Shown piece by piece: positions 28,841 to 39,469 of a stretch of DNA of 64,000 nucleotides (position 1 is the first letter of the stretch; the number at the start of each line of letters is the position of its first letter). Under the pieces are notes generated by a model. That model saw only the letters and a list, made by a program, of their open reading frames with translations, had not been told where the DNA came from and did not search any database. Made by a program: the position numbers and the translations under genes. The stretch is from Pseudomonas sp. IAC-BECa141 (GTDB taxonomy: Bacteria > Pseudomonadota > Gammaproteobacteria > Pseudomonadales > Pseudomonadaceae): NCBI RefSeq assembly GCF_020544405.1, contig NZ_CP065410.1:5478501-5542500 (forward strand). Direction: 5' to 3'.

Positions 28841-29227
28841 TTACTCAGCGGATACAGCTTCACCGCCGACAGCACGATCAACCAGTTCGACGTACGCCAT
28901 AGGCGCGTTGTCGCCAGCGCGGAAACCGCACTTGAGGATGCGCAGGTAGCCACCCTCACGGGTAGCGTAACGCTTGCCCAGGTCGTTGAAGAGCTTACCA
29001 ACGATAGCTTTCGAACGAGTACGGTCGAAAGCCAGACGACGGTTAGCAACGCTGTCTGTCTTGGCCAGAGTGATCAGCGGCTCGGCAACGCGGCGCAGTT
29101 CTTTGGCTTTTGGCAGAGTAGTTTTGATCAGCTCGTGCTCGAACAGCGACACCGCCATGTTCTGGAACATGGCCTTGCGGTGCGAGCTGGTGCGGCTCAG
29201 GTGACGCCCACTTTTACGATGACGCAT
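28841..29227 (-). CDS. rplQ: 50S ribosomal protein L17
   Basis: 128 aa, full length. The N-terminus [20 protein letters not shown] is the L17 signature. Last gene of the alpha operon, 42 bases after rpoA and before a strong terminator. L17 sits near the exit tunnel of the 50S subunit. Confidence 0.97.
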   Translation of the reverse strand: MRHRKSGRHLSRTSSHRKAMFQNMAVSLFEHELIKTTLPKAKELRRVAEPLITLAKTDSVANRRLAFDRTRSKAIVGKLFNDLGKRYATREGGYLRILKCGFRAGDNAPMAYVELVDRAVGGEAVSAE

Positions 29228-29269
29228 GGTTCATTCCTTACCAAACACTACGTTCGGTGATTACGACGA

Positions 29270-30271
29270 TCAGGCAGTCGCCTTGTCGTCCTTCTTAAGA
29301 CTTGCAGGCGGCCAGTTGTCGAGGCGCATGCCGAGGGAAAGACCGCGGGAGGCCAGAACGTCCTTGATTTCAGTCAAGGATTTCTTGCCCAGGTTCGGAG
29401 TCTTCAACAGCTCTACTTCGGTACGCTGAATCAGGTCGCCGATGTAGTAGATGTTTTCCGCCTTAAGGCAGTTAGCCGAACGTACAGTCAGTTCCAGATC
29501 GTCAACCGGGCGAAGCAGGATCGGATCGATCTCGTCTTCCTGCTCGACAACCACTGGCTCACTGTCACCTTTGAGGTCGACGAACGCAGCCAGCTGCTGT
29601 TGCAGGATGGTTGCAGCGCGGCGGATAGCCTCTTCAGGATCCAGAGTACCGTTGGTTTCCAGATCAATAACCAGCTTGTCCAGGTTGGTACGCTGTTCGA
29701 CACGGGCGTTTTCCACCACATATGCGATACGGCGAACCGGGCTGAACGAAGAGTCAAGCTGCAAGCGACCGATGCTGCGGCTTTCGTCTTCATCGCTCTG
29801 ACGCGAGTCTGCTGGTTCATAACCACGACCACGAGCTACGGTGAGCTTCATGTTCAGGGCGCCGTTAGACGCCAGGTTAGCGATTACGTGATCGGGATTA
29901 ACGATCTCGACATCATGATCCAGCTGAATATCGGCAGCGGTAACCACCCCCGAACCCTTCTTCGACAAGGTCAGCGTAACTTCGTCACGACCGTGCAGCT
30001 TGATGGCCAGACCTTTAAGGTTCAACAGGATTTCAATTACGTCTTCCTGTACACCTTCGATGGCGCTGTACTCGTGGAGCACACCGTCAATCTCGGCCTC
30101 GACTACTGCGCAGCCGGGCATTGAGGACAACAGGATGCGGCGCAGCGCGTTGCCCAGGGTGTGGCCAAAACCACGCTCGAGAGGCTCGAGAGTGATCTTG
30201 GCGCGGGTTGGACTGACAACCTGCACATCAATGTGGCGGGGTGTCAGGAACTCATTTACCGAAATCTGCAT
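29270..30271 (-). CDS. rpoA: DNA-directed RNA polymerase subunit alpha
   Basis: 333 aa. The N-terminal domain (1-235) drives alpha dimerisation and assembly with beta and beta'. The acidic linker near 240-250 leads into the C-terminal domain (about 250-320), whose DNA- and activator-contacting residues are in [26 protein letters not shown] sequence. Co-transcribed with rpsM, rpsK, rpsD and rplQ, so polymerase and ribosome supply are linked. Confidence 0.98.
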   Translation of the reverse strand: MQISVNEFLTPRHIDVQVVSPTRAKITLEPLERGFGHTLGNALRRILLSSMPGCAVVEAEIDGVLHEYSAIEGVQEDVIEILLNLKGLAIKLHGRDEVTLTLSKKGSGVVTAADIQLDHDVEIVNPDHVIANLASNGALNMKLTVARGRGYEPADSRQSDEDESRSIGRLQLDSSFSPVRRIAYVVENARVEQRTNLDKLVIDLETNGTLDPEEAIRRAATILQQQLAAFVDLKGDSEPVVVEQEDEIDPILLRPVDDLELTVRSANCLKAENIYYIGDLIQRTEVELLKTPNLGKKSLTEIKDVLASRGLSLGMRLDNWPPASLKKDDKATA

Positions 30272-30293
30272 GGATGCACCTATTTTCTAGCCC

Positions 30294-30914
30294 TTACTTG
30301 GAGTAGAGCTCGACAATCAGGCTTTCGTTGATGTCGGCGGACAGATCACTGCGAGCAGGAACGTTCTTGAAAACGCCCGACTTCTTCTCAGTGTCTACTT
30401 CTACCCATTCTACGCGGCCACGCTGGGCACACAGATCGAGAGCTTGGACAATGCGAAGCTGGTTTTTTGCTTTCTCGCGAACAGCAACCACGTCACCAGC
30501 ACGAACCTGGTAGGACGGAACGTTCACGGTCTGACCGTTAACGCTGATCGACTTGTGCGATACCAGCTGACGGGATTCGGCACGAGTCGAACCAAAGCCC
30601 ATACGGTATACAACGTTGTCCAGACGGCATTCGAGCAGCTGCAGCAGGTTCTCACCGGTTGCACCTTTCTTGCCAGCAGCTTCTTTGTAGTAGCCGCTGA
30701 ACTGACGCTCGAGAACGCCGTAGATACGACGGACCTTCTGCTTTTCACGCAGTTGGGTGCCGTAGTCGGACTGGCGACCGCGGCGTTGGCCGTGGATACC
30801 AGGTGCTGCTTCAATGTTGCACTTCGATTCGATCGCGCGCACGCCGCTCTTCAGGAAGAGATCGGTGCCTTCGCGACGAGCGAGTTTGCATTTTGGACCA
30901 ATGTAACGAGCCAT
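30294..30914 (-). CDS. rpsD: 30S ribosomal protein S4
   Basis: 206 aa. Begins [20 protein letters not shown]. An S4 RNA-binding domain follows from about residue 95 ([21 protein letters not shown]). Primary 16S rRNA binder at the 5' domain and, in enterics, the translational repressor of the alpha operon; whether that holds here is not visible from sequence. It has a zinc-free N-terminus (a single Cys9). Confidence 0.97.
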   Translation of the reverse strand: MARYIGPKCKLARREGTDLFLKSGVRAIESKCNIEAAPGIHGQRRGRQSDYGTQLREKQKVRRIYGVLERQFSGYYKEAAGKKGATGENLLQLLECRLDNVVYRMGFGSTRAESRQLVSHKSISVNGQTVNVPSYQVRAGDVVAVREKAKNQLRIVQALDLCAQRGRVEWVEVDTEKKSGVFKNVPARSDLSADINESLIVELYSK

Positions 30915-30932
30915 TCTTTACAATCTCCTGGA

Positions 30933-31322
30933 TTACACGCGGCGCTTCTTCGGCGGACGGCACCCGTTGTGCGGGATTGGCGTCACGTCGGTGATGCTGG
31001 CGATCTTGTAGCCACAGCCGTTCAAAGCGCGGACTGCGGATTCACGACCTGGACCTGGACCCTTGACGTTCACGTCGAGGTTTTTCAGGCCGTATTCCAG
31101 CGCAGCTTGACCAGCACGCTCAGCAGCTACTTGAGCAGCGAACGGGGTGGACTTGCGGGAACCGCGGAAACCCGAACCACCGGAGGTAGCCCAGGAAAGA
31201 GCGTTACCTTGACGGTCGGTGATGGTCACGATGGTGTTGTTAAAAGAAGCATGGATGTGGGCGATGCCATCAACCACTGTCTTTTTAACTTTTTTACGAG
31301 GACGAGCAGCAGGTTTTGCCAT
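30933..31322 (-). CDS. rpsK: 30S ribosomal protein S11
   Basis: 129 aa, complete. The basic N-terminus ([10 protein letters not shown]) is followed by the S11 core with [17 protein letters not shown] and the C-terminal RPPKKRRV. Part of the 30S platform near the Shine-Dalgarno contact. Gap to rpsD is 18 bases. Confidence 0.97.
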   Translation of the reverse strand: MAKPAARPRKKVKKTVVDGIAHIHASFNNTIVTITDRQGNALSWATSGGSGFRGSRKSTPFAAQVAAERAGQAALEYGLKNLDVNVKGPGPGRESAVRALNGCGYKIASITDVTPIPHNGCRPPKKRRV

Positions 31323-31352
31323 GATTAAATTCCTGTCGATTCGCTGGGGCGA

Positions 31353-31709
31353 TTACTTGCGGATCGGCTTACGCGGACCTTTACGGGTACGCGCGTTGGT
31401 CTTGGTACGCTGACCGCGTACTGGCAGACCACGACGATGACGCAGACCGCGATAGCAACCGAGGTCCATCAAGCGCTTGATTTTCATGTTGATTTCGCGA
31501 CGCAGGTCACCTTCAGTGGTGAACTTCGCCACTTCGCCACGCAGCTGTTCAATCTGCTCGTCGCTCAGATCCTTGATCTTTGCGGCTGGGTTTACCCCAG
31601 TCTCTGCACAGATCTTCTGTGCAGTAGTGCGACCAACACCATAGATGTAGGTCAGCGAGATAACAGTATGCTTGTTATCTGGAATGTTAACGCCTGCAAT
31701 ACGGGCCAT
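31353..31709 (-). CDS. rpsM: 30S ribosomal protein S13
   Basis: 118 aa. Begins [20 protein letters not shown] and ends with the basic tail that reaches the P-site tRNA. A helix-hairpin-helix ([17 protein letters not shown]) is visible. First gene of the alpha operon; a promoter and hairpin separate it from rpmJ. Confidence 0.97.
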   Translation of the reverse strand: MARIAGVNIPDNKHTVISLTYIYGVGRTTAQKICAETGVNPAAKIKDLSDEQIEQLRGEVAKFTTEGDLRREINMKIKRLMDLGCYRGLRHRRGLPVRGQRTKTNARTRKGPRKPIRK

Positions 31710-31768
31710 TCAGTGGGACTCCAATTGACAGCTACCTACGCCCCGGAAGCCAAGAAATAGGGCGCGAG

Positions 31769-31797
31769 ATAATATCGCTGTAATAACAAATAATCAA
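31769..31797 (-). promoter_or_regulatory. sigma70-like promoter of the alpha operon
   Basis: On the minus strand: TTGATT (31797-31792), 17-base spacer, TATTAT (31774-31769), about 60 bases before the rpsM start. It begins directly after the hairpin at 31798-31821. Confidence 0.6.
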
Positions 31798-31821
31798 CCC
31801 GGTAGCGCACTAGCTACCGGG
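31798..31821. terminator. hairpin at the spc/alpha operon junction
   Basis: Perfect 9-bp stem CCCGGTAGC / GCTACCGGG with a six-base loop, 18 bases past the rpmJ stop. On the minus strand it is followed by TTGATTATTTGTTATT, only moderately U-rich, so it may be a partial terminator or an RNA processing site. Confidence 0.6.
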
Positions 31822-31839
31822 CTTGAAGCACAATCACAC

Positions 31840-31956
31840 TCAGCCTTGGCGCTGTTTGTGACGCGGTTCCGCGCTGCAAATTACTCGAACAACACCTTCG
31901 CGGCGAATAATCTTGCAGTTACGGCACAGCTTTTTCACCGATGCACGAACTTTCAT
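31840..31956 (-). CDS. rpmJ: 50S ribosomal protein L36
   Basis: 38 aa, read directly from the sequence: starts [15 protein letters not shown] and ends RHKQRQG. This is the zinc-ribbon (C+) form, with CxxC at residues 11 and 14 and a further Cys27 and His33. The C+ form implies zinc-replete expression; a zinc-free paralogue would lie elsewhere. It is 27 bases after secY. Confidence 0.95.
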
Positions 31957-31983
31957 CACCAACTCCTCGAACCTTATGGGTAC

Positions 31984-33312
31984 TCAGCGCAACATGCCGC
32001 TGCCGTAACCCTTCAGGTTGGCTTTCTTCATCAGGGATTCGTACTGGTGCGAAACGAGGTGCGATTGTACTTGGGACATGAAGTCCATCACAACCACGAC
32101 CACGATCAGCAACGAGGTCCCGCCAAGGTAGAACGGAACGTTTGCTGCTACCACCAGGAACTGGGGCAACAAGCACACGGCCGTCATGTAAAGAGCACCG
32201 AACATGGTCAAGCGAGTCAAAACGCCATCAATATAGCGCGCGGACTGCTCACCTGGACGGATGCCCGGAATAAAGGCACCGGACTTCTTCAGGTTTTCCG
32301 CTACGTCTTTCGGATTGAACATCAACGCCGTATAGAAGAAGCAGAAGAAAATAATCCCTGCACTAAACAGCAGAATATTCAACGGCTGACCAGGAGCGAT
32401 CGACTGCGAGATGTCCTGCAACCAGCCCATACCTTCAGACTGACCGAACCAGGCACCCAACGAAGCCGGGAACAGCAAAATGCTGCTCGCGAAAATAGCC
32501 GGAATAACACCGGCCATGTTCACCTTCAGCGGCAAGTGGCTTGTCTGCGCAGCAAAAACCTTGCGGCCCTGCTGACGCTTGGCGTAGTGAACAGCGATAC
32601 GACGCTGACCACGCTCAATGAACACCACGAAACCGATAATCGCTACTGCCAGCAAACCGATGGCAACCAAAGCGAAGATGTTGATATCGCCCTGACGCGC
32701 AGACTCGAAAGACTGCCCGATTGCTCTCGGAAGACCGGCGACGATACCCGAAAAAATCAACATCGAGATACCGTTGCCTACACCACGCTCAGTAATCTGC
32801 TCACCCAGCCACATCATGAACATCGCGCCAGCCACAAACGTGGAGACCGCAACGAAATGGAAGCCAAAGTCACCAGTGAACGCAACGCCCTGCCCCGCCA
32901 GACCAATGGACATGCCAATGGCCTGAACGAGAGCGAGGACGACGGTGCCGTAGCGGGTGTACTGGCTGATCTTGCGACGGCCAGCTTCACCTTCCTTCTT
33001 CAACTGCTCCAGCTGCGGGCTGACGGCGGTCATCAACTGCATGATGATCGATGCCGAAATGTACGGCATGATCCCCAGTGCAAAGATGCTCATCCGCTCC
33101 AGCGCGCCGCCGGAAAACATGTTGAACAAGCTAAGAATGGTCCCCTCATTCTGTCGAAACAGGTCCGCGAGTCGATCCGGGTTGATACCTGGAACCGGGA
33201 TGTGTGCGCCTATTCGGTAGACGATAATCGCCAGGAACAGAAAACGCAGACGAGCCCAAAGTTCAGACATACCGCCTTTGCCGAGCGCAGAGAGAGCACC
33301 TTGCTTAGCCAT
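31984..33312 (-). CDS. secY: protein translocase subunit SecY
   Basis: 442 aa, ten transmembrane helices. Forms the protein-conducting channel with SecE (also in this window) and SecG. The plug and the lateral gate helices are in the first half; the conserved cytoplasmic loops with GVGNGIS and the ribosome/SecA contact region near [14 protein letters not shown] are present. Immediately downstream of rplO with no gap. Confidence 0.97.
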   Translation of the reverse strand: MAKQGALSALGKGGMSELWARLRFLFLAIIVYRIGAHIPVPGINPDRLADLFRQNEGTILSLFNMFSGGALERMSIFALGIMPYISASIIMQLMTAVSPQLEQLKKEGEAGRRKISQYTRYGTVVLALVQAIGMSIGLAGQGVAFTGDFGFHFVAVSTFVAGAMFMMWLGEQITERGVGNGISMLIFSGIVAGLPRAIGQSFESARQGDINIFALVAIGLLAVAIIGFVVFIERGQRRIAVHYAKRQQGRKVFAAQTSHLPLKVNMAGVIPAIFASSILLFPASLGAWFGQSEGMGWLQDISQSIAPGQPLNILLFSAGIIFFCFFYTALMFNPKDVAENLKKSGAFIPGIRPGEQSARYIDGVLTRLTMFGALYMTAVCLLPQFLVVAANVPFYLGGTSLLIVVVVVMDFMSQVQSHLVSHQYESLMKKANLKGYGSGMLR

Positions 33313-33750
33313 TTATTCCTCGAACTTGCCGCCAGCTGCTTCGATAGCCGCACGCGCACCTTTGGTGGCGCCGATTCCCTTGCCGATAGTGACAGCGCGA
33401 GCCACTTCACCGGACAGCATGATTTTCACGCGCTGTACGTTGACGTTGATCACGTTGGCATCTTTCAGGGACTGCACGGTGACGATGTCGCCTTCCACTT
33501 TAGCCAGCTCGGACAGACGCACTTCTGCGCGGTCCATGGCTTTCAGGGAAACGAAACCGAACTTCGGCAGGCGACGATGCAGCGGCTGTTGACCGCCTTC
33601 AAAGCCTGGAGCGATGGTGCCACCGGAGCGGGAAGTCTGACCTTTGTGACCACGGCCACCAGTCTTACCCAAACCACTACCGATACCACGACCCGGACGA
33701 TGCTTTTCGCGACGGGAACCCGGCGCTGGACTCAGATCATTGAGTTTCAT
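33313..33750 (-). CDS. rplO: 50S ribosomal protein L15
   Basis: 145 aa. The long basic N-terminal extension ([20 protein letters not shown]) that runs deep into 23S rRNA is intact, followed by the globular domain. Its stop abuts the secY start, so the two are likely coupled. Confidence 0.97.
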   Translation of the reverse strand: MKLNDLSPAPGSRREKHRPGRGIGSGLGKTGGRGHKGQTSRSGGTIAPGFEGGQQPLHRRLPKFGFVSLKAMDRAEVRLSELAKVEGDIVTVQSLKDANVINVNVQRVKIMLSGEVARAVTIGKGIGATKGARAAIEAAGGKFEE

Positions 33751-33753
33751 CGA

Positions 33754-33930
33754 TTAACCCTCGACACGCAGCATGTAGTAAGCCTTGTTGATCATCCCGC
33801 GATTCTCGGGAGTATCCTGGACTTCTACAGTGTGACCGATGCGACGCAGACCCAGACCCTTAACGCACAGTTTGTGGTTAGGGATGCGGCCGGTCATGCT
33901 TTTGATCAGCGTAACTTTAACGGTAGCCAT
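33754..33930 (-). CDS. rpmD: 50S ribosomal protein L30
   Basis: 58 aa, read from sequence: starts [15 protein letters not shown] and ends YYMLRVEG. A typical bacterial short L30 of ferredoxin-like fold. It begins two bases after rpsE ends and stops three bases before rplO. Confidence 0.95.
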
Positions 33931-33932
33931 GA

Positions 33933-34433
33933 TTACTTGATCTCCTCAACACGCAGGCCACGCTTGGCTGCAATGGATTCAGGAGACTGCATAGCTTTCA
34001 GACCCTTGAAAGTGGCGTGAACCACGTTTACTGGGTTAGTCGAGCCGTAGCACTTGGCCAGAACGTTCTGAACGCCAGCAACTTCGAGGACAGCACGCAT
34101 AGCGCCGCCAGCGATGATACCGGTACCTTCAGAAGCAGGCTGCATGTACACCTTCGAAGCGCCATGGGCAGACTTCATTGCGTACTGCAGAGTGGTGCCG
34201 TTCAGATCAACCTGGATCATGTTGCGGCGAGCAGCTTCCATTGCCTTCTGGATCGCAGCAGGCACTTCACGCGACTTGCCACGGCCGAAGCCAACACGCC
34301 CTTTACCATCACCAACCACGGTCAACGCGGTGAAAGTGAAGATACGGCCGCCTTTAACGGTTTTGGCTACGCGGTTAACTTGAACCAGCTTCTCGATGTA
34401 GCCTTCGTCGCGCTTTTGGTCGTTATTTGACAT
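33933..34433 (-). CDS. rpsE: 30S ribosomal protein S5
   Basis: 166 aa. The N-terminal double-stranded RNA-binding-like domain contains [20 protein letters not shown], and the C-terminal S5 domain contains [14 protein letters not shown]. Lines the mRNA entry and affects decoding accuracy; spectinomycin-contact loop residues ([11 protein letters not shown]) look wild type. Confidence 0.97.
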
Positions 34434-34436
34434 AAC

Positions 34437-34787
34437 TTAGAACTCCAGCCCAGCTTCACGAGCAGCATCAGCCAGCGCTTTAACGCGGCCATGGTACTTG
34501 AAGCCAGAGCGGTCGAAAGCCACCTGCGAGACGCCAGCGGCCTTAGCACGCGTAGCGACCAGCTGGCCAACCTTAGTGGCCGCGTCGATGTTGCCAGTGG
34601 CGCCATCACGCAGTTCTTTATCCAAAGTCGAGGCGCTTGCCAGGACTTTGTTGCCGTCGGCCGAAATGACCTGGGCGTAGATGTGCTGCGAAGAGCGGAA
34701 CACGCAGAGACGCACGACTTCGAGTTCGTGCATTTTCAGGCGTGCTTTGCGAGCGCGACGCAGTCGAGTAACTTTTTTGTCGGTCAT
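34437..34787 (-). CDS. rplR: 50S ribosomal protein L18
   Basis: 116 aa. Starts [19 protein letters not shown] and contains the L18 motif [23 protein letters not shown] at the C-terminus. Binds 5S rRNA with L5 and L25. Confidence 0.97.
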   Translation of the reverse strand: MTDKKVTRLRRARKARLKMHELEVVRLCVFRSSQHIYAQVISADGNKVLASASTLDKELRDGATGNIDAATKVGQLVATRAKAAGVSQVAFDRSGFKYHGRVKALADAAREAGLEF

Positions 34788-34797
34788 TTGCTATGCC

Positions 34798-35331
34798 CTA
34801 CTTCTTCTTGGCTTCTTTACGACGGACGACTTCGTCCGCGTAGCGCACACCTTTGCCTTTGTACGGCTCTGGTGGACGGAAGTCGCGGATCTCGGCGGCC
34901 ACTTGACCTACCAGCTGCTTGTCGATGCCCTTGATCAGGATATCGGTCTGGCTAGGAGTCTCAGCGGTGATGCCTTCCGGCAGTTCGTAATCCACTGGGT
35001 GCGAGAAGCCAAGAGCCAAGTTCAGCACCTGACCTTTTGCTTGCGCTTTATAACCAACACCGATCAGCTGGAGCTTGCGCTCGAAGCCTTGGCTTACGCC
35101 CTGGACCATGTTGTTTACCAAAGCACGAGTGGTACCGGCCATTGCGCGAGTCTGCTGATCGCCATTGCGAGCAGCAAAACGCAGCTCACCGGCTTCTTCA
35201 ACGATCTCAACGGACGAATGGACGTTCAGTTCAAGAGTACCCTTGGCACCCTTCACCGAAAGCTGTTGGCCTGCGAATTTTACTTCGACACCGGCTGGCA
35301 GCTTAACGGGGTTCTTAGCGACGCGAGACAT
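34798..35331 (-). CDS. rplF: 50S ribosomal protein L6
   Basis: 177 aa, two tandem L6 domains; the C-terminal signature [20 protein letters not shown] is present. The frame is open to 35358, but the usual MSRVAKNPV begins at 35331. Located near the sarcin-ricin loop and factor-binding site. Confidence 0.96.
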   Translation of the reverse strand: MSRVAKNPVKLPAGVEVKFAGQQLSVKGAKGTLELNVHSSVEIVEEAGELRFAARNGDQQTRAMAGTTRALVNNMVQGVSQGFERKLQLIGVGYKAQAKGQVLNLALGFSHPVDYELPEGITAETPSQTDILIKGIDKQLVGQVAAEIRDFRPPEPYKGKGVRYADEVVRRKEAKKK

Positions 35332-35342
35332 GCTTATCCCCC

Positions 35343-35735
35343 TTAGAACACAGTGCAAAGAACTTCGCCGCCGACACCGGCAGCGCGCGCAGCACGATCA
35401 GTCATCACACCTTTGTTGGTGGAGACGATAGACACGCCGAGACCGCCACGTACTTTTGGCAGTTCTTCGACGGACTTGTACTGACGCAAGCCTGGACGGC
35501 TAACGCGCTTGACTTCTTCGATAACCGGACGGCCTTCGAAATATTTCAGCTCGATAGACAGCAGTGGTTTGGTTTCGCTGCTGATCTGATAACCCGCGAT
35601 GTAACCTTCGTCCTTAAGAACTTTAGCTACAGCCACCTTCAACGTGGAAGAAGGCATGCTTACGACGGACTTTTCAGCCATCTGGGCATTACGGATTCGA
35701 GTTAGCATGTCCGCTAACGGGTCCTGCATACTCAT
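35343..35735 (-). CDS. rpsH: 30S ribosomal protein S8
   Basis: 130 aa. N-terminal [17 protein letters not shown]-terminal [23 protein letters not shown]. Binds helix 21 of 16S rRNA and, in E. coli, represses the spc operon. It follows rpsN after an unusually long 208-base gap that holds a perfect hairpin. Confidence 0.97.
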   Translation of the reverse strand: MSMQDPLADMLTRIRNAQMAEKSVVSMPSSTLKVAVAKVLKDEGYIAGYQISSETKPLLSIELKYFEGRPVIEEVKRVSRPGLRQYKSVEELPKVRGGLGVSIVSTNKGVMTDRAARAAGVGGEVLCTVF

Positions 35736-35852
35736 GGGCTAGACGCTCCTAATACAGAAAAATTAGCCTTGCGGCTACTACTTGTCGCCGAGAAATTCCG
35801 GGCAGAAAAACACGGGCTCAGGCGAGCCGGTCATTCTAGACACACCCCAGAA

Positions 35853-35884
35853 ATGAATCAAGCCCCAAAAGGGGCTTGATTCAT
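35853..35884. other. perfect 14-bp hairpin between rpsN and rpsH
   Basis: Arms ATGAATCAAGCCCC and GGGGCTTGATTCAT around a four-base loop (AAAA on the plus strand). It lies in the only long gap inside the spc operon. No U-run follows on the minus strand, so it is more likely an RNA processing or stability element than a simple terminator. Confidence 0.7.
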
Positions 35885-35943
35885 GTTCAAGGCCACCGAT
35901 GGTCAGGTTCTTGCGACCCCGACCATCGAGACTTTGACAGCAA

Positions 35944-36249
35944 TTACCAGCTGGCTTTAACCAGACCTGGAACGTCACCACGCATTGCAGCTTCACGCAG
36001 CTTGTTACGGCCCAGGCCGAACTTGCGGTAAACGCCATGCGGACGACCGGTCAGACGGCAACGGTTACGCATGCGCGAAGCGCTAGCGTCACGTGGTTGC
36101 TTCTGCAGAGCTACGGTAGCTTCCCAACGCGCTTCTGGACTTGCGTTCAGATCGACGATGATAGCTTTCAGCGCTGCACGCTTGACGGCGTACTTGGCAA
36201 CGGTGAGTTGACGCTTCAGCTCACGGTTTTTCATGCTCTTCTTGGCCAT
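35944..36249 (-). CDS. rpsN: 30S ribosomal protein S14
   Basis: 101 aa, the long zinc-independent (C-) form without the CxxC pairs. Starts [13 protein letters not shown], ends VPGLVKASW. The open frame reaches 36315, but the start at 36249 gives the family N-terminus. Fourteen bases after rplE. Confidence 0.96.
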   Translation of the reverse strand: MAKKSMKNRELKRQLTVAKYAVKRAALKAIIVDLNASPEARWEATVALQKQPRDASASRMRNRCRLTGRPHGVYRKFGLGRNKLREAAMRGDVPGLVKASW

Positions 36250-36262
36250 TTTCCTACTCCAA

Positions 36263-36802
36263 TCAGTTGCGGAACGGGAATTTGAAAGCACGCAGCAGAG
36301 CGCGGCCTTCGTCATCGTTCTTGGCAGTGGTGGTCAGGGTAATGTCCAGACCGCGGAGAGCATCGATCTTGTCGTAGTCGATTTCCGGGAAAATGATCTG
36401 CTCTTTCACGCCCATGCTGTAGTTGCCACGACCGTCGAAGGACTTGGCATTCAGGCCGCGGAAGTCGCGAACCCGAGGCAGGGAGATCGACAGCAGACGA
36501 TCCAGGAACTCGTACATACGCTCACGGCGCAGGGTCACTTTGACGCCGATCGGCCAACCTTCACGGACTTTAAAGCCAGCGATGGATTTGCGAGCGTAGG
36601 TCACAACGACTTTCTGGCCGGTGATCTTTTCCAGGTCAGCAACAGCGTGCTCGATGACTTTTTTGTCACCGATCGCTTCGCCCAGACCCATGTTCAGGGT
36701 GATTTTGGTAACGCGCGGAACTTCCATCACGTTGCCAAGCTTCAGTTCTTCCTTCAGCTTGGGAGCGATTTCCTTCCGGTAAATCTCTTGTAGTCGTGCC
36801 AT
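36263..36802 (-). CDS. rplE: 50S ribosomal protein L5
   Basis: 179 aa. Starts [20 protein letters not shown], with the L5 motif [18 protein letters not shown]. Holds 5S rRNA in the central protuberance and contacts P-site tRNA. Confidence 0.97.
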   Translation of the reverse strand: MARLQEIYRKEIAPKLKEELKLGNVMEVPRVTKITLNMGLGEAIGDKKVIEHAVADLEKITGQKVVVTYARKSIAGFKVREGWPIGVKVTLRRERMYEFLDRLLSISLPRVRDFRGLNAKSFDGRGNYSMGVKEQIIFPEIDYDKIDALRGLDITLTTTAKNDDEGRALLRAFKFPFRN

Positions 36803-36822
36803 GGTCTTCTACCTAGCAGTGT

Positions 36823-37137
36823 TCAAGCATCAACCGCTTTTTGGGTCGACTTGAAGACACGAATTTTCTTACCGTCTTCCACTTTGAAACCAACGCGATC
36901 AGCCTTGTTGGTTTCGCCGTTGAAGATGGCAACGTTGGAAGCGTGCAGTGGCGCTTCTTTCTCGACGATACCGCCCTGTACGCCCGACATCGGGTTAGGC
37001 TTGGTATGACGCTTGACCAGGTTCAGACCACCAACAACCAGACGGTTGTCAGCGAGAACCTTCAGCACCTTACCGCGCTTACCTTTGTCTTTGCCGGCGA
37101 TCACGATGATCTCGTCGTCACGACGAATCTTTTGCAT
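36823..37137 (-). CDS. rplX: 50S ribosomal protein L24
   Basis: 104 aa, KOW motif near the N-terminus ([20 protein letters not shown]). Assembly initiator of the 50S subunit, at the tunnel exit. Gap to rplE 20 bases. Confidence 0.97.
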   Translation of the reverse strand: MQKIRRDDEIIVIAGKDKGKRGKVLKVLADNRLVVGGLNLVKRHTKPNPMSGVQGGIVEKEAPLHASNVAIFNGETNKADRVGFKVEDGKKIRVFKSTQKAVDA

Positions 37138-37148
37138 GTCGGATCTCC

Positions 37149-37517
37149 TTACAGCACTTCTGGGGCGAGCGAGACGATCTTCATGAACTTCTCGGTACGA
37201 AGTTCACGGGTCACTGGCCCAAAGATACGGGTGCCGATCGGCTCTTGCTTGTTGTTCAGCAGAACAGCAGCGTTGCCATCAAAGCGGATAATGGAGCCAT
37301 CAGCACGACGTACGCCGTGACGAGTGCGGACTACAACAGCAGTCATCACTTGGCCTTTTTTCACCTTACCGCGAGGAATTGCTTCCTTCACGGTAACTTT
37401 GATGATGTCACCGATACCAGCGTAACGACGATGGGAGCCACCCAGCACCTTGATGCACATAACGCGGCGAGCGCCGCTGTTATCGGCCACATCGAGCATG
37501 GATTGAGTCTGAATCAT
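37149..37517 (-). CDS. rplN: 50S ribosomal protein L14
   Basis: 122 aa. Starts [20 protein letters not shown] and contains the family motif [20 protein letters not shown]. At the 30S-50S interface. First gene of the spc operon in the E. coli layout; no promoter was identified in the short gap to rpsQ. Confidence 0.97.
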   Translation of the reverse strand: MIQTQSMLDVADNSGARRVMCIKVLGGSHRRYAGIGDIIKVTVKEAIPRGKVKKGQVMTAVVVRTRHGVRRADGSIIRFDGNAAVLLNNKQEPIGTRIFGPVTRELRTEKFMKIVSLAPEVL

Positions 37518-37540
37518 ATAATTTCTCCGACCCCTAGCCC

Positions 37541-37807
37541 TTAGACTTCCACAGCGCGTTCGAGAACATCAACCAGCGCCCAAGACTTGGTCTTGGCCAT
37601 CGGACGAGTTTCACGAATAGTGACTTTGTCGCCGATGTGGCACTGATTGGTTTCGTCGTGCGCGTGCAGCTTAGTCGAACGCTTAACGTATTTACCGTAG
37701 ATCGGGTGCTTAACGCGACGCTCGATCAGAACGGTGATGGTTTTGTCCATCTTGTCGCTGACAACACGGCCAGTCAGCGTACGGACAGTTTTTTCGGCTT
37801 CAGCCAT
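37541..37807 (-). CDS. rpsQ: 30S ribosomal protein S17
   Basis: 88 aa OB-fold protein; motif [19 protein letters not shown]. Start ATG 37807 preferred over an upstream in-frame codon. Gap to rpmC is two bases. Last gene of the S10 operon. Confidence 0.95.
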   Translation of the reverse strand: MAEAEKTVRTLTGRVVSDKMDKTITVLIERRVKHPIYGKYVKRSTKLHAHDETNQCHIGDKVTIRETRPMAKTKSWALVDVLERAVEV

Positions 37808-37809
37808 GA

Positions 37810-38001
37810 TCACTTACCTGCCTGCTGGTTGAGCACAGTCTTCACGCGAGCGATGTCACGCTTAACTTGCGAGAGCAGATGAGACTGCCCCAACTGGCCA
37901 GTTGCTTTCTGCATGCGCAGATTGAACTGGTCGCGCAGCAAGCCGAGCAGTTGCTCGTTCAGCTGCTGTGCGGATTTTTCACGAAGTTCATTCGCTTTCA
38001 T
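37810..38001 (-). CDS. rpmC: 50S ribosomal protein L29
   Basis: 63 aa helical hairpin; starts [19 protein letters not shown]. The ATG at 38001 shares its A with the rplP stop codon (TGATG), so the two are coupled. A GTG one codon earlier is less likely. Sits at the tunnel exit next to L23. Confidence 0.95.
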
Positions 38002-38414
38002 CACATCACCGTCCGTTTAACAAAGGAGGTGGCGAGCGGCAGCTTTGCAGCAGCCAGGGCGAAAGCCTCACGCGCCAGCTCTTCAGAAACACCCTCGATT
38101 TCATACAGGACTTTGCCTGGCTGAATCTGGGCAACCCAGTATTCCACGTTACCCTTACCTTTACCCATACGAACCTCGAGAGGCTTCTTGGAGATCGGCT
38201 TGTCCGGGAATACACGGATCCAGATCTTGCCACCACGTTTTACGTGACGGGTCAGAGCACGACGCGCTGACTCGATCTGACGAGCGGTGAGACGACCACG
38301 AGCAACAGACTTCAGCGCGAACTCGCCGAAGCTGACTTTGCTACCGCGCAGTGCCAGACCACGGTTGTGGCCGGTCATCTGCTTGCGGAACTTCGTACGC
38401 TTTGGTTGCAACAT
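38001..38414 (-). CDS. rplP: 50S ribosomal protein L16
   Basis: 137 aa. Starts [19 protein letters not shown]; the motif [19 protein letters not shown] is present. Helps place A-site tRNA in the 50S. One-base overlap with rpmC. Confidence 0.97.
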
Positions 38415-38426
38415 TTGGCGTACCCC

Positions 38427-39113
38427 TTACTTAGCAGCTTTTTTACGAGGCGCTGGTGCTTGTGGTTTCAGTTCTTCTTGGCGACCACCAATTACTTCGC
38501 CTTTGAAGATCCAAACCTTTACACCGATCACACCGTAGGTGGTGTGAGCTTCGTAGGTGGCATAGTCGATATCGGCACGCAGGGTGTGCAGTGGCACACG
38601 ACCTTCGCGATACCATTCAGTACGTGCGATTTCAGCACCGCCGAGACGACCGCTCACTTGGATTTTGATGCCTTTGGCACCAATGCGCATGGCGTTCTGT
38701 ACGGCGCGCTTCATGGCGCGACGGAACATCACACGACGCTCCAGCTGCTGAGCTACGCTCTGGGCAACCAGCATACCGTCGAGCTCCGGCTTGCGGATCT
38801 CTTCGATATTGATGTGCACAGGCACACCCATTTGCTTGGTCAGGTCCTGACGCAGTTTTTCAACATCCTCACCTTTCTTCCCGATAACGATACCTGGACG
38901 AGCGGTGTGGATGGTGATGCGTGCAGTTTGAGCCGGGCGATGGATATCGATACGGCTTACGGACGCGCTTTTTAGTTTGTCTTGGAGATACTCACGCACC
39001 TTCAGATCTGCGAGCAAATAGTCCGCATAAGTCCGACCGTCTGCGTACCAGACGGAGGTGTGCTCCTTGACGATTCCCAGGCGAATGCCAATGGGATGTA
39101 CTTTCTGACCCAT
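38427..39113 (-). CDS. rpsC: 30S ribosomal protein S3
   Basis: 228 aa. Starts [18 protein letters not shown]; the KH domain is in the first half ([15 protein letters not shown]), followed by the S3 C-terminal domain. The frame is open upstream to 39197, but this is the family start. Forms the mRNA entry pore. Confidence 0.96.
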   Translation of the reverse strand: MGQKVHPIGIRLGIVKEHTSVWYADGRTYADYLLADLKVREYLQDKLKSASVSRIDIHRPAQTARITIHTARPGIVIGKKGEDVEKLRQDLTKQMGVPVHINIEEIRKPELDGMLVAQSVAQQLERRVMFRRAMKRAVQNAMRIGAKGIKIQVSGRLGGAEIARTEWYREGRVPLHTLRADIDYATYEAHTTYGVIGVKVWIFKGEVIGGRQEELKPQAPAPRKKAAK

Positions 39114-39126
39114 CTCTTCGACTCCG

Positions 39127-39458
39127 TTACTTGTCAGCAACCTTGACAGTGATATGGCAAGACCGCTTGACGATGCGATCAGCACGGCCTTTGGCACGTG
39201 GCATGATGCGCTTCAGCGAACGCCCTTCGTTGACGAAAACGGTGCTGACCTTCAGGTCATCAACGTCTGCGCCTTCGTTATGCTCGGCGTTGGCTACGGC
39301 CGACTCCAGCACTTTTTCATGATCTCGGCGGCTTTCTTACTGCTGAAAGCCAACAGGTTGAGCGCTTCGCCCACCTTCTTCCCGCGGATCTGGTCGGCGA
39401 CCAAGCGGGCTTTCTGGGCGGAGATTCGAGCGCCCGACAACTTAGCGGCTACTTCCAT
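39127..39458 (-). pseudogene. rplV: 50S ribosomal protein L22, one-base frameshift (probably sequence error)
   Basis: The gene should encode 110 aa starting [15 protein letters not shown] and ending [10 protein letters not shown]. The span is 332 bases, one short of 111 codons. The first frame is correct through AAEIMKK and then shifts to CWSRP and a stop; the second frame resumes correctly at [10 protein letters not shown]. The break is at the T5 run 39313-39317 (A5 on the coding strand): one extra A (or a G after it) would restore KKVLESA. L22 lines the exit tunnel and is essential, so a true null is not believable. Confidence 0.93.
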
Positions 39459-39469
39459 TTCCTTACCCC

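Noticed and set aside
31846..34020. Long plus-strand open frame of over 700 codons opposite secY-rplO
   Set aside because: It is antisense to highly conserved ribosomal genes, has no family features and arises from codon bias. The same applies to plus-strand frames opposite fusA, rpoC and rpoB.
35778..36038. Small minus-strand frame between rpsH and rpsN
   Set aside because: It lies partly out of frame within rpsN and has no ribosome binding site or similarity.
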